Assembly: GCF_003634045.1 (NCBI RefSeq)
Contig: NZ_RBIM01000003.1
Span: 108,626 to 172,625 of the forward strand
Reading direction: 5' to 3'
DNA: 64,000 bases
Source of the DNA: Maricaulis maris
Lineage (GTDB): Bacteria; Pseudomonadota; Alphaproteobacteria; Caulobacterales; Maricaulaceae
Part shown: one piece after another, positions 45,766 to 53,990 of the stretch
Layout: each line of letters opens with the position of its first letter
Position numbering within the stretch: the stretch's first letter is position 1
Made by a program: the position numbers and the translations under genes
The notes under the pieces: model-generated
What the model was told of the DNA's origin: nothing
Databases searched by the model: none
What the model saw: only the letters and a program-made list of their open reading frames with translations

Positions 45766-46515
45766 ATGGACAACGCAATGATGATAGGCCTGTCGCGCCA
45801 GATGACCCTTCGCCGGTCAATGGACGTCGTGGCCAACAATATCGCCAACGCCAACACCGCCGGCTTCAAGGTTGAATCCCTGCTGCTGGAAAACCGCGCT
45901 GCGCCCACCGCCGAACATGCCGACGGACCGTCGGACATCCAGTTCGTGAACACGTGGGGCATGGCCCGTGATTTCCGCCAGGGTGAGCTCGCCTTCACCG
46001 GTCGTGAATTCGATCTCGCGATCGAGGGCGAAGGCTTTTTTGCCGTCGAAGCCAACGGCAATGAACAATATACCCGTGACGGTCGCTTCCGCCTCGATGG
46101 CGCCGGCCAGCTGGTCGCCTCCGATGGCGCGCCGGTGCTCGACGCCGACACGCGCGGCCCGATCCTGATCGACGCCTCTGCCGGCGACATTCAGGTCATT
46201 GATGGCGGCATGATCATGCAGAACGGCCAGCAGATCGGCCGGATCGGCGTGTTCGAGATCGCCAATCGTGCGGAAATGTCCAAGCAGGGCAATGGCCGCT
46301 ACACGATTCCGGAAAGCGACGACCCCGCCGACGCCCCGCTGGCGATGCTCGAGCCGAGCGTCAACCAGGGCTTTGTCGAACAGTCGAACGTCCAGTCGAT
46401 CCTCGAACTTACCGACATGATGGCTGTCATGCGCAGCTATCAGTCGGTCTCGAAATTCCTTGAACAAGCAGAAGACCTGAACAAGCGCGCCATCGAGCGC
46501 CTTGGCCGGATCTGA
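45766..46515 (+). CDS. flgF: Flagellar proximal rod protein FlgF
   Basis: FlgF is a proximal rod subunit of the FlgG family. From ATG 45766, with GAAAGGAA just upstream, it has 249 residues. Features are MDNAMMIGLSRQMTLRRSMDVVANNIANANTAGFK at the N-terminus, FTGREFDLAIEGEGFFAVEA in the middle and the C-terminal SNVQSILELTDMMAVMRSYQSVSKF. It is first in the sigma-54-driven flgF-flgG-flgA-flgH operon, 16 bp before flgG. Confidence 0.97.
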   Translation: MDNAMMIGLSRQMTLRRSMDVVANNIANANTAGFKVESLLLENRAAPTAEHADGPSDIQFVNTWGMARDFRQGELAFTGREFDLAIEGEGFFAVEANGNEQYTRDGRFRLDGAGQLVASDGAPVLDADTRGPILIDASAGDIQVIDGGMIMQNGQQIGRIGVFEIANRAEMSKQGNGRYTIPESDDPADAPLAMLEPSVNQGFVEQSNVQSILELTDMMAVMRSYQSVSKFLEQAEDLNKRAIERLGRI

Positions 46516-46531
46516 TCGGAGGAGAACGAAT

Positions 46532-47317
46532 ATGCGTGCTCTCACCACCGCCGCCACCGGCATGCAGGCTCAACAGCTCAATGTCGAAGTGATCTCGAAC
46601 AACCTGGCCAACATGAACACCACCGGGTTCAAGCGCCAGCGGGCCGAGTTCCAGGATTTGCTCTACCAGAATGTCCAGCAGATGGGCATGGACTCATCCG
46701 ACGCCGGCACCATCGTGCCGACCGGTGTCCAGGTCGGCTTGGGTGTCCAGACCGCCTCGATCTACCGCATCACCGAACAGGGCGCCCTGTCCAACACCGG
46801 CAACCCGTTCGACCTGGCGATTTCCGGCCATGGCTATTTCCGGGTCCAGATGCCGGACGGTTCGGACGGTTATACCCGCGCCGGCAACTTCTCGATCAGC
46901 CCCGAAGGTGAGCTGGTGACCACGGACGGCTACACCGTCGCGCCGGGCATCGCCATCCCGCAGGGCTCTCGCGAAATCGCGATCAATGCCCAAGGCCAGG
47001 TCCAGGCCCTGATCGACGGCCAGACCGACCCGCAGACGCTCGGCCAGCTCGAACTGGCAACCTTCTTCAACCAGGCCGGCCTTGAAGCCCGCGGTGACAA
47101 CATCTTCCTGGAAACCGCCGCCTCCGGCGCCGCCAATACCGGCACGCCGGGTTCGCCGGGCTTCGGCACGATCCGCCAGGGCTTCGTGGAAACCTCGAAC
47201 GTCAATTCGGTGTCCGAGATCACCGCCCTGATCCAGGCCCAGCGCGCCTATGAAATGAATGCCCGCGTCATCACCGCGTCTGACGAGATGATGGCCGCTT
47301 CCTCCAACCTTCGCTAA
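46532..47317 (+). CDS. flgG: Flagellar distal rod protein FlgG
   Basis: FlgG builds the distal rod. From ATG 46532 (GGAGGAG upstream) it has 261 residues. Features are MRALTTAATGMQAQQLNVEVISNNLANMNTTGFKRQR, the FlgG-specific QDLLYQN and VGLGVQTASIYRI segments, and C-terminal FVETSNVNSVSEITALIQAQRAYEMNARVI. Length is canonical. Confidence 0.98.
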   Translation: MRALTTAATGMQAQQLNVEVISNNLANMNTTGFKRQRAEFQDLLYQNVQQMGMDSSDAGTIVPTGVQVGLGVQTASIYRITEQGALSNTGNPFDLAISGHGYFRVQMPDGSDGYTRAGNFSISPEGELVTTDGYTVAPGIAIPQGSREIAINAQGQVQALIDGQTDPQTLGQLELATFFNQAGLEARGDNIFLETAASGAANTGTPGSPGFGTIRQGFVETSNVNSVSEITALIQAQRAYEMNARVITASDEMMAASSNLR

Positions 47318-47329
47318 CGGGAGAGATAG

Positions 47330-48274
47330 ATGATCCGCACAAGTCTCATTGCCCTCGCCTGCCTCACCACGGCACCGTTGGCGACATCCGCGGCCCTGGC
47401 ATCCGAGCCGGTCGTGTTGCGCGAAACCATCCGCGTCGACAGCGCCCACATCACCCTGGGCGATCTGTTCGAGATCACCGGACCGCAGGCCGACATCGTC
47501 GTCGCCCGCGCGCCGGCCCCGGGCAGCCGCACCGCGCTGGACGTCAATTATGTCCGCCGCATCGCACTCGAGAATGATCTCGACTGGGCCAATGCCGCCG
47601 GCCTGCGCCGCCTGTCGATCGAACGCGCCAGCCGCGTCGTCACGGCCCAGACCCTGGCCGACATGCTGGAAGGCGAACTCTTCGCCTCGGAAGGTCGCGT
47701 CCACGACGTCCAGCTGTCGAACACGGCAATGTCCCTGCACGCCCCCCTCGACAGCGCCGGCGGGCCGGAAATCCACGATCTCTCCTTCGACAGTCGCTCG
47801 GGCATGCTGGCGGCCGAGATCGCGCCCTATCACGGCGCCCAGACCGTCCGCGTCACCGGGCGCGCCTATGCCACGATCGAACTGCCGGTTCTGGCCCGTC
47901 CGATCGCCGCCGGCCAGGAAATCACCGCCGGTGACATCACCTGGATCAGCCATCGTGCCGACCGCATCCGGCCCGACGCCATTCTCGACCCGTCCGAACT
48001 AGTCGGGCTGGAGACCCGTCGCGCCCTGCGTCCGAACGAGCCGGTGCGCGGCTACGACCTGCAGCGTCCGCTGATGGTCGAACGCGGTGACCTGGTCACC
48101 TTGATGTTTGAAGTCCCCGGCATCCAGCTGACCGTGCGCGCACGGGCGATGGAAAATGCCGCCGACGGCGAGGTCGCCCGCTTCGTCAACCTGCAATCGA
48201 ACCGTACGATCGAGGCCCTTGTCGATGGTCCGGGCCGCGCCCGCGTCGGCGCCTCACCGGCCACCAGCTTCTGA
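47330..48274 (+). CDS. flgA: Flagellar P-ring assembly chaperone FlgA
   Basis: FlgA is a periplasmic chaperone for P-ring polymerisation by FlgI. The 314-residue protein has a signal peptide (to ALAS at about 25), an N-terminal domain with a LGDLFEITGP segment, and the C-terminal SAF-like domain (VLARPIAAGQEITAGDITWI...LRPNEPVRGYDLQRPLMVERGD). It is larger than enteric FlgA, as in other alphaproteobacteria. It follows flgG by 12 bp. Confidence 0.95.
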   Translation: MIRTSLIALACLTTAPLATSAALASEPVVLRETIRVDSAHITLGDLFEITGPQADIVVARAPAPGSRTALDVNYVRRIALENDLDWANAAGLRRLSIERASRVVTAQTLADMLEGELFASEGRVHDVQLSNTAMSLHAPLDSAGGPEIHDLSFDSRSGMLAAEIAPYHGAQTVRVTGRAYATIELPVLARPIAAGQEITAGDITWISHRADRIRPDAILDPSELVGLETRRALRPNEPVRGYDLQRPLMVERGDLVTLMFEVPGIQLTVRARAMENAADGEVARFVNLQSNRTIEALVDGPGRARVGASPATSF

Positions 48275-48290
48275 TCGAGGAGATCCCGTC

Positions 48291-49046
48291 ATGATCCGCA
48301 AACTCGCCGCCCTCGTCATCGCCGCCGCTGCCCTGCAGGCCTGCGCGACCTCCGACCGCCTGTCCTATATCGGCCAGGCCCCGCCCATGACCCCGATCCA
48401 GAACCCGGCCGAGCTGGCCGGCACCGGACCGTCGCAACTTCCCATGCCGATGCCGCGCATGCCGCAGCAGCGCTATGCCCAGAACGCGACCGCCAACAAC
48501 TCGCTGTGGAACGCCAATTCGCCGACCTTCTTCGGTGATCCGCGGGCCGACCAGGTCGGCGATATCGTCACCGTCAATATCGATATTTCCGACAGCGCCC
48601 AGCTGAACAACACGACGAACCGCTCGCGCAGTTCAGCCGAAGACAGCGATCTGACGAATTTCCTCGGCGCCGACCTGACCGGCTTCTTCAACGACAATAT
48701 CGACCCGACCTCGCTGACCAGCCTCGGCTCGACCTCGTCACTGGCCGGCTCCGGCTCGGTCAACCGCACTGAAAGCATCTCGCTGACGGTTGCCGCCCTC
48801 GTCACCCAGGTCCTGCCGAACGGCAATCTGGTGATCGCCGGGCGTCAGGAAGTCCGCGTCAACAACGAGGTGCGCGAACTTCTCATCACCGGCATTGCGC
48901 GTCCGATGGACATCGGATCGGACAATACGATCGCCCACACGCAAATCGCCGAAGCCCGCATTTCCTACGGCGGCCGCGGACATCTCTCCGATGCCCAGCG
49001 CCCGCGCTACGGCCAGGAACTCTACGACATCCTGATGCCGTTCTAG
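48291..49046 (+). CDS. flgH: Flagellar L-ring lipoprotein FlgH
   Basis: FlgH forms the outer-membrane L-ring. From ATG 48291 it has 251 residues with a lipobox LQAC (Cys at residue 18). The conserved FlgH core is present: SLWNANSPTFFGDPRADQVGDIVTVNIDISDSAQLNN, later VLPNGNLVIAGRQEVRVNNEVREL and AEARISYGGRGHLSDAQRPRYGQELYDILMPF. A hairpin terminator follows at 49079. Confidence 0.97.
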   Translation: MIRKLAALVIAAAALQACATSDRLSYIGQAPPMTPIQNPAELAGTGPSQLPMPMPRMPQQRYAQNATANNSLWNANSPTFFGDPRADQVGDIVTVNIDISDSAQLNNTTNRSRSSAEDSDLTNFLGADLTGFFNDNIDPTSLTSLGSTSSLAGSGSVNRTESISLTVAALVTQVLPNGNLVIAGRQEVRVNNEVRELLITGIARPMDIGSDNTIAHTQIAEARISYGGRGHLSDAQRPRYGQELYDILMPF

Positions 49047-49078
49047 GACACGAAACCCCGCCACCATCGGGATCGACT

Positions 49079-49113
49079 GGGCCGTTACGCCACGCGCGTG
49101 ACGGCCCTCTTTT
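49079..49113 (+). terminator. Terminator after flgH
   Basis: GGGCCGT, an internal loop with weaker pairing, and ACGGCCC are followed by TCTTTTCT, 33 bp after the flgH stop. Confidence 0.8.
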
Positions 49114-49164
49114 CTGTGTATGCGGGCGCTTGCCGGGCCGACGGCGACAGCTAATCTCAACGCC

Positions 49165-50091
49165 ATGACCAGTTTCGCGCCTTCGCTTCGGACCAGCCCG
49201 GTCCGCCGCTTCACCCTCGCCTGCCTGGCATTGCTGGCGCTGGCCTATGGGGCTGTGCTGATCCTGTCCGCCCCCGGCTGGCCGCAGATTGCAGGCCTGT
49301 GGCCGATCAGCATCGTCGGACTCGCCGGAGCGCTGGTCGCCAGCGCGACCGGAGTCGGGGGCGGCGTCGTCTTCGTGCCGGTCTTCTCGGTCCTGCGCGA
49401 GAGCGGCCTGCTCGACCTGGGACCGCTGCAAACCGTCGGGACGAGTTTCTCGATCCAGTGTTTCGGGATGGGCGTCGGCGCGCTGACCTGGCTCAACCGC
49501 TATTATCGTCCGGGCGTGCGCCCCGACGAGATCGCGCACCGGCCCGTGGTCGGGCGCGTCGTGGTGATGGCACTCGCCACCGGCCTGCCGGCTCTGGTCG
49601 CGACCCAGTATCTGGCCGGCATGAATGGCGAGCTTGCCTTCCTGCTGTTCAAGCTTTTCTCGATTGGCTTGGGCTGTGCGCTGATCATCCAGCTCATCGT
49701 CCTGCGCAGCCCGCATGCCGAGCGCGAACGGCTGGAGTCACTGGACCATGTCCTCATTTTGCTGATCGGACTGGCCGGCGGGGCAGCAACCGCCCTGTTT
49801 TCGGTCGGGATCGGGGAATTGCTGGCGCTGACCCTCTTCCTGCGCCGCTTCCCGGTCGACATTTGTGTCTCGACGGCGGTGATCGTCTCGGCGGTTTCAG
49901 TGTGGGTCGGCAGTCATTACCACTTCGAGGCGGGGCATCTGGACTGGGGTGTGCTGGTGTTTGCCGCGCCCGCCGTGGCGGCTGGCGGTTTCTTTGCCCG
50001 TCGCTTGGCCCATGCCCTCGGCGGGCTGCGCCTAAAGCTGATGACCGCGCTCTGGATCACCGGATCCGGCGCAGCACTGCTGGTGCTATGA
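49165..50091 (+). CDS. TauE/SafE family sulfite/anion exporter-like permease
   Basis: This 308-residue integral membrane protein has about eight hydrophobic segments. The family hallmark GLAGALVASATGVGGGVVFVPVF occurs near the N-terminus and an echo GLAGGAATALFSVGIGELLALTLFL in the second half, reflecting the internal duplication of TauE/SafE. The substrate is unknown. It has no evident link to the flagellar genes around it and is convergent with dksA (9-bp gap). Confidence 0.88.
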   Translation: MTSFAPSLRTSPVRRFTLACLALLALAYGAVLILSAPGWPQIAGLWPISIVGLAGALVASATGVGGGVVFVPVFSVLRESGLLDLGPLQTVGTSFSIQCFGMGVGALTWLNRYYRPGVRPDEIAHRPVVGRVVVMALATGLPALVATQYLAGMNGELAFLLFKLFSIGLGCALIIQLIVLRSPHAERERLESLDHVLILLIGLAGGAATALFSVGIGELLALTLFLRRFPVDICVSTAVIVSAVSVWVGSHYHFEAGHLDWGVLVFAAPAVAAGGFFARRLAHALGGLRLKLMTALWITGSGAALLVL

Positions 50092-50100
50092 CGGCCCGCA

Positions 50101-50529
50101 CTATTCGTCGCGGTGGACGCGTTCCTTGCGCTCGTGGCGCTCCTGGGCTTCTAGGCTGAGCGTGGCGACCGGGCGGGCATCGAGACGAGCCAGCGAGATC
50201 GGCTCGCCGGTCTCGTCGCAATAGCCGTACTCGTCTTCTTCGATGCGGCGCAGGGCCTTGTCGATCTTGGAGATCAGCTTGCGTTGACGATCACGGGCCC
50301 GCAGTTCCAGCGACCGGTCGGTCTCCGTCGAGGCCCGATCCGCCAGGTCCGGCAGGGCGCCCATGTCTTCCTGGAGATTGGTGATCGTCGAGCGGCTCTC
50401 CCGGAGGATGTCGTCCTTCCAAGCCATGAGTTTCCGGCGGAAGTATTCTTTCTGCCGGTCATTCATGAACGGCTCGTCTTCCGACGGGAAATAATCCTTG
50501 GGTAATTCGATCGGTTCAGCTTGGCTCAT
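50101..50529 (-). CDS. dksA: DksA/TraR family RNA polymerase-binding factor
   Basis: DksA binds the RNAP secondary channel and works with ppGpp. The 142-residue protein has an N-terminal coiled coil (DRQKEYFRRKLMAWKDDILRE) with the tip segment PDLADRASTETDRSLELRARDRQRKLISKIDKAL, then the C-terminal finger EDEYGYCDETGEPISLARLDARPVATLSLEAQE. Only one of the four zinc cysteines of enteric DksA remains, so zinc binding is probably lost. Similar degenerate fingers occur in other alphaproteobacterial DksA proteins. Confidence 0.93.
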   Translation of the reverse strand: MSQAEPIELPKDYFPSEDEPFMNDRQKEYFRRKLMAWKDDILRESRSTITNLQEDMGALPDLADRASTETDRSLELRARDRQRKLISKIDKALRRIEEDEYGYCDETGEPISLARLDARPVATLSLEAQERHERKERVHRDE

Positions 50530-50690
50530 CGCTTTCCACTCAACTCCACGCGGTACAGCGCTCTCCCCCAGAAAGCGGGCCGGAGAATATGCACCGAGCC
50601 GCCCAAGTCAATGTGGAGACGCTGTTGCCACACCATTTAGACGCAGCAAATAGCGAAAAAGCTTGAATGATTTGTGTCGAAGTGGCGAGT

Positions 50691-51101
50691 TTAGCTGAAC
50701 TTGGCCAGCTCAACCGCAGCACGGGTCTCGACCTCATCGAGCGCCGCTTCAAGCCGCGCATCATTGGTGGCGTCGCGGCGCGTCTGCAAAAGGTCCATCA
50801 GGGCGATCAGCTTGGCCCGCGGAAGACCGCCTTCCAGCAGGGCGATCTTGAGCTCGTCGAGCATGTCCAGCATGTCAAAGGCGCGGTTGGTGGCCTGCTT
50901 GCGGGCCTGCGTGAAATCCTCCACGCCCTGCAGCGCCAGAATGGCATCGACCGACTGTACGGACGAGACCGAACTGGCCGTCATCGAACCCGCAGTCTTG
51001 GCCGGCGTGTCCAGCGAGAATCCTTCCCCGGAGGCGCGCGACGTGGTCTTGCGCTTGCCGGCTGAGACGGAGCTGGTTGAGCTGGGTCCGGAGACTTTCA
51101 T
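50691..51101 (-). CDS. fliX: Flagellar assembly regulator FliX
   Basis: FliX couples class II flagellar assembly to activation of FlbD and sigma-54-dependent late genes in Caulobacter. The 136-residue protein (ATG 51101, MKVSGPSSTSSVSAGKRK) has a Ser/Thr/Ala-rich N-terminus and the conserved C-terminal helices QARKQATNRAFDMLDMLDELKIALLEGGLPRAKLIALMDLLQTRRD. An in-frame ATG at 51113 is too close to GAGGAA. It is divergent from flgI, with a perfect CtrA box 51-65 bp upstream of its start. Confidence 0.92.
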   Translation of the reverse strand: MKVSGPSSTSSVSAGKRKTTSRASGEGFSLDTPAKTAGSMTASSVSSVQSVDAILALQGVEDFTQARKQATNRAFDMLDMLDELKIALLEGGLPRAKLIALMDLLQTRRDATNDARLEAALDEVETRAAVELAKFS

Positions 51102-51151
51102 GGCGGGAATCATTTCCTCGTGATGACGTGTCATGGATGCGACCGGGGCGC

Positions 51152-51166
51152 TTAACAGAAGCTTAA
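51152..51166. promoter_or_regulatory. Perfect CtrA box upstream of fliX
   Basis: TTAA-CAGAAGC-TTAA, the right half extended to TTAACCC, matches TTAA-N7-TTAA exactly. It lies about 51 bp from the fliX ATG in the fliX/flgI spacer, suited to the fliX promoter. Confidence 0.8.
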
Positions 51167-51181
51167 CCCGGCACCCCGGAT

Positions 51182-51196
51182 CGGCAAAAACTGCCG
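51182..51196. promoter_or_regulatory. FlbD/ftr-like palindrome upstream of flgI
   Basis: CGGCA-AAAAC-TGCCG is a perfect palindrome around 5 bp, centred about 113 bp upstream of the flgI sigma-54 -24 element. The same CGGCA-N5-TGCCG architecture occurs upstream of flagellin 2. Confidence 0.6.
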
Positions 51197-51299
51197 GTCC
51201 GGGATTGCAGGTGGCGGGATTTTCCGCCCCTGCGAGAGCCACTCTACTCGCCAAGCCATTGTTTTTCAGCGTTTTATTTTATTAACCAAATCCGGGAAA

Positions 51300-51317
51300 C
51301 TGGCACGCCACTGGCAA
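51300..51317 (+). promoter_or_regulatory. Sigma-54 promoter of flgI
   Basis: CTGGCACG-CCAC-TGGCAAG has GG 51302-51303 and GC 51314-51315 with N10 between, about 36 bp before the flgI ATG. It agrees with TGGCACG-N4-TTGCW. Confidence 0.88.
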
Positions 51318-51350
51318 GGTCATCCGCGAACACGTTCCGGAGACCGCAAA

Positions 51351-52466
51351 ATGCGCCTGATCATCGCCCTTCTCGCCACCCTGTCCCTGGCCGCCCCCGG
51401 GCTGGCCTCTTCGCGTATCAAGGACATGGTCGATGTCGAGGATGTCCGCGACAACCATCTGGTCGGCTACGGTCTGGTGGTCGGTCTGGACGGGTCGGGC
51501 GACAGCCTGCGCAACTCCGCCTTCACCAACCAGTCGCTCAACGCGATGCTGGAACATTTCAACGTCAATACCCGCGATGCCAACCTGAACACGCGCAATG
51601 TCGCCGCCGTCATGGTGACCGCCTCGCTGCCGGCCTTCTCATCGCAGGGCAGCCGCATCGACGTCACGGTATCGGCCATCGGTGACGCCTCCAGCCTGCA
51701 GGGCGGCGTCCTTGTCGCCACGCCACTGTTCGACAGCCAGAGCCGCGCCTGGGCCGTCGCCCAAGGCTCGCTCGCGGTCGGCGGTTTTGAAGCGGCAGGC
51801 GACGGTGCGAGCATCACCCGCGGTGTGCCGACCTCGGGCCGGATCGCAAACGGGGCCCTGGTCGAGAACCCGTTCGAAGGCTCGGGCGTCGACCCCTGGG
51901 CCGAGCTGGCCAATCGCGCCAGCCTGCGCCTGTCCCTGCGCAATCCCGACTTCACCACCGCCCGCCGCATGGCCGATGCGATCAATGCCTATGTCGGACC
52001 GGGCGCCGCCCGCGCCACCAATCCGAGCACGGTCACCCTGTCGCGTCCCGGCCATTTCGACGGCGACATGATCGACCTGTTGGCCGAAGTCGAGCAGCTG
52101 CGTGTCGAGGCCGATATCCCGGCCCGCGTCATCATCGACGAGAACACCGGCACCATCGTGATGGGCGAAAATGTCCGCGTCTCCACCGTCGCTATCGCCC
52201 AGGGCAATCTGACCATCACCGTCACCGAAAACCCAGTCGCCAGCCAGCCCGCCCCCTTCTCGCAGGGCGAGACGGTGGTGTTGCCGCGCACCGATGTCTC
52301 GGTCACCGAGGACAATACCCGCCTGGGCGTGCTGGACGAGAGTGTCTCGCTGAGCCAGCTGGTTGATGGTCTCAACGCGATGGGCGTCAGCCCGCGCGAC
52401 ATGATCACCATCCTGCAGGCGATCAAGGCCGCCGGCGCCCTGCAGGCCGAGATCGAGGTCCTCTAG
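51351..52466 (+). CDS. flgI: Flagellar P-ring protein FlgI
   Basis: FlgI is the periplasmic P-ring. The 371-residue protein has a signal peptide (ending GLASS at about 20), then the family sequence RIKDMVDVEDVRDNHLVGYGLVVGLDGSGDS. Further blocks are NVAAVMVTASLPAF, IIDENTGTIVMGENVRVSTVAI and the C-terminal LVDGLNAMGVSPRDMITILQAIKAAGALQAEIEVL. GGAG precedes the ATG. It is first of three genes with the rod-binding protein and FlbY/FlgN-like protein. Confidence 0.98.
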   Translation: MRLIIALLATLSLAAPGLASSRIKDMVDVEDVRDNHLVGYGLVVGLDGSGDSLRNSAFTNQSLNAMLEHFNVNTRDANLNTRNVAAVMVTASLPAFSSQGSRIDVTVSAIGDASSLQGGVLVATPLFDSQSRAWAVAQGSLAVGGFEAAGDGASITRGVPTSGRIANGALVENPFEGSGVDPWAELANRASLRLSLRNPDFTTARRMADAINAYVGPGAARATNPSTVTLSRPGHFDGDMIDLLAEVEQLRVEADIPARVIIDENTGTIVMGENVRVSTVAIAQGNLTITVTENPVASQPAPFSQGETVVLPRTDVSVTEDNTRLGVLDESVSLSQLVDGLNAMGVSPRDMITILQAIKAAGALQAEIEVL

Positions 52467-52467
52467 G

Positions 52468-52794
52468 ATGGACAATTTCCTCGAACTCCAGCTCGCCAAC
52501 GCCACCGGCACCGGCCGCGCCCAGGGCGCGCCGAATATCGGTGGCGCCCGCAACGAAACCGAAGCCCGCGCCATTGCCGAGGACTTCGAGAGCTTCTTCC
52601 TGTCGCAGATGATCGAACAGATGTTCTCGCAGGTCGGCGAGGAAAATCCGTTCGGCGGCGGTTCGGGCGAGCGCGCCTTCACCGGCCTGCTGCATGAAGA
52701 ATACGCTAAGGTGATGGCGCAGTCCGGCGGGCTTGGCCTCGCCGACCGCCTGACATCAGAAATCCTGCGCTACCAGGAAACCGGGGAGATTTAG
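52468..52794 (+). CDS. Rod-binding protein (FlgJ N-terminal domain-like)
   Basis: This 108-residue protein corresponds to the rod-capping half of FlgJ without the muramidase domain. AEDFESFFLSQMIEQMFSQVGEENPFGGGSGERAFTGLLHEEYAKVMAQSGGLGLADRL is the rod-binding signature. In alphaproteobacteria this protein is separate from the peptidoglycan hydrolase and often sits after flgI (CheL/FlgJ-like). It begins 1 bp after flgI and ends 2 bp before the next gene. Confidence 0.9.
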   Translation: MDNFLELQLANATGTGRAQGAPNIGGARNETEARAIAEDFESFFLSQMIEQMFSQVGEENPFGGGSGERAFTGLLHEEYAKVMAQSGGLGLADRLTSEILRYQETGEI

Positions 52795-52796
52795 CG

Positions 52797-53246
52797 ATGA
52801 CCGAACTTGCTGCCGCCAGTCCGGCCGAACGGGCCGAGGGCCTGCTCAAGCTGACCAAGCGCCTGACCGATCTGATCAATGAGGAGACGCGCCTGTTCAA
52901 GGACCGCCGTCCCCAGGACGCTCTCGGCCTGCAGGACGAGAAATCACAACTGGCCAATATCTACCGCGCCGAAGTCGCGCGGGCCCGCAAGGAACCGACC
53001 CGCTTTGCCGGCGCCCCGGCCCCGCTCAAGGCGGCGCTGCGCCAGGCGACCCAGAGCTTCCATGAATCGCTGGCCGAGAATGGCCGCATTGTCGGCGCCC
53101 TCAAGACGGTGACCGAAGGCGTGGTCAAGGCCATCGCCGACGAAGCCGCCCGCCAGCGTTCCACAGCCGGCGGCTATGGACCCGGCGCGGCCCAGCAGAC
53201 CGGTCGCGGCGGCAATTTTGCGATCGCGGTCAACCGCACAGCCTGA
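52797..53246 (+). CDS. FlgN/FlbY-like flagellar export chaperone
   Basis: This 149-residue protein is mainly helical: RAEGLLKLTKRLTDLINEETRLFKDRRPQDALGLQDEKSQLANIYRAEV is the FlgN-type helix with heptads. It ends in a Gly/Gln-rich tail. FlgN-like chaperones escort hook-filament junction proteins. In Caulobacter a protein at this position after flgI is called FlbY, which I recall rather than verified. It is the last gene of the flgI operon. Confidence 0.8.
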   Translation: MTELAAASPAERAEGLLKLTKRLTDLINEETRLFKDRRPQDALGLQDEKSQLANIYRAEVARARKEPTRFAGAPAPLKAALRQATQSFHESLAENGRIVGALKTVTEGVVKAIADEAARQRSTAGGYGPGAAQQTGRGGNFAIAVNRTA

Positions 53247-53315
53247 CGCACAACGACAAACGCGTATTTACGAGGCGGCTTCCGGCTGGCATTCCAGCCA
53301 CAAGGGAGCCGCCTC

Positions 53316-53990
53316 ATGTCCATCTCGACACCCCGCACCGCCGACGACATCCCCGCCCGCACCGCCTATCGCGACTGGGCGGCTGTCTATGACAGCAATG
53401 ACAACAAGACCCGCGATCTCGACGCCGCTTGCCTGATCGCCGCCGACCTGCCGCTGGCCGGCGCGATCGTGGTCGAGTTCGGGGCCGGCACCGGAAAGAA
53501 CACGGCGCATCTGGCTCGGCACGCCGCCGGTGTGATCGCGATGGACCTGTCACCGGACATGCTGGCGCGGGCGCGCGAGCGTGGACTGGGTGCGCATGTC
53601 CGCTTTATCGAGCATGACATCACCCGGGAATGGCCGGTCGAACCCGGCACGGCGGATGTCGTGGTTGGCAATCTGGTTCTGGAGCATGTCCGCGAGCTTG
53701 GGCCTGTAATGGCGCAGGCTGCGCGGACCCTGCGTCCGGGCGCACGGCTGTACCTGTCTGAGCTTCACCCTTTCCGGCAGCTGCGCGGCAGCCAGGCCCG
53801 CTTCGACCGGGCCGATGGCAGCGAGGCAATGGTCGAGGCCTATTATCACGGAGTGTCGGATTACCTTGCCGCCGCGCAGGCAGCCGGCCTGTCACTTCGC
53901 AAGCTCGAAGAACCGGTCGAAGACGGCACCGCAATCAGCGCCGGAACACCGCCGCGCCTTCTCGTCCTGCAATTTGTGAAGACCACCTAG
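53316..53990 (+). CDS. Class I SAM-dependent methyltransferase
   Basis: This 224-residue protein has motif I VVEFGAGTGKN (about 52-62), motif II VIAMDLSPDMLARARERG, motif IV VVVGNLVLEHVRELGPVM and motif VI PGARLYLSELHPF. It resembles small-molecule methyltransferases of the UbiE/BioC type, and the substrate is unknown. It overlaps the 3' end of the convergent FlaEY-like gene by 4 bp. Its location next to flagellar modification genes raises the possibility of flagellin modification, but nothing in the sequence proves it. Confidence 0.88.
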   Translation: MSISTPRTADDIPARTAYRDWAAVYDSNDNKTRDLDAACLIAADLPLAGAIVVEFGAGTGKNTAHLARHAAGVIAMDLSPDMLARARERGLGAHVRFIEHDITREWPVEPGTADVVVGNLVLEHVRELGPVMAQAARTLRPGARLYLSELHPFRQLRGSQARFDRADGSEAMVEAYYHGVSDYLAAAQAAGLSLRKLEEPVEDGTAISAGTPPRLLVLQFVKTT

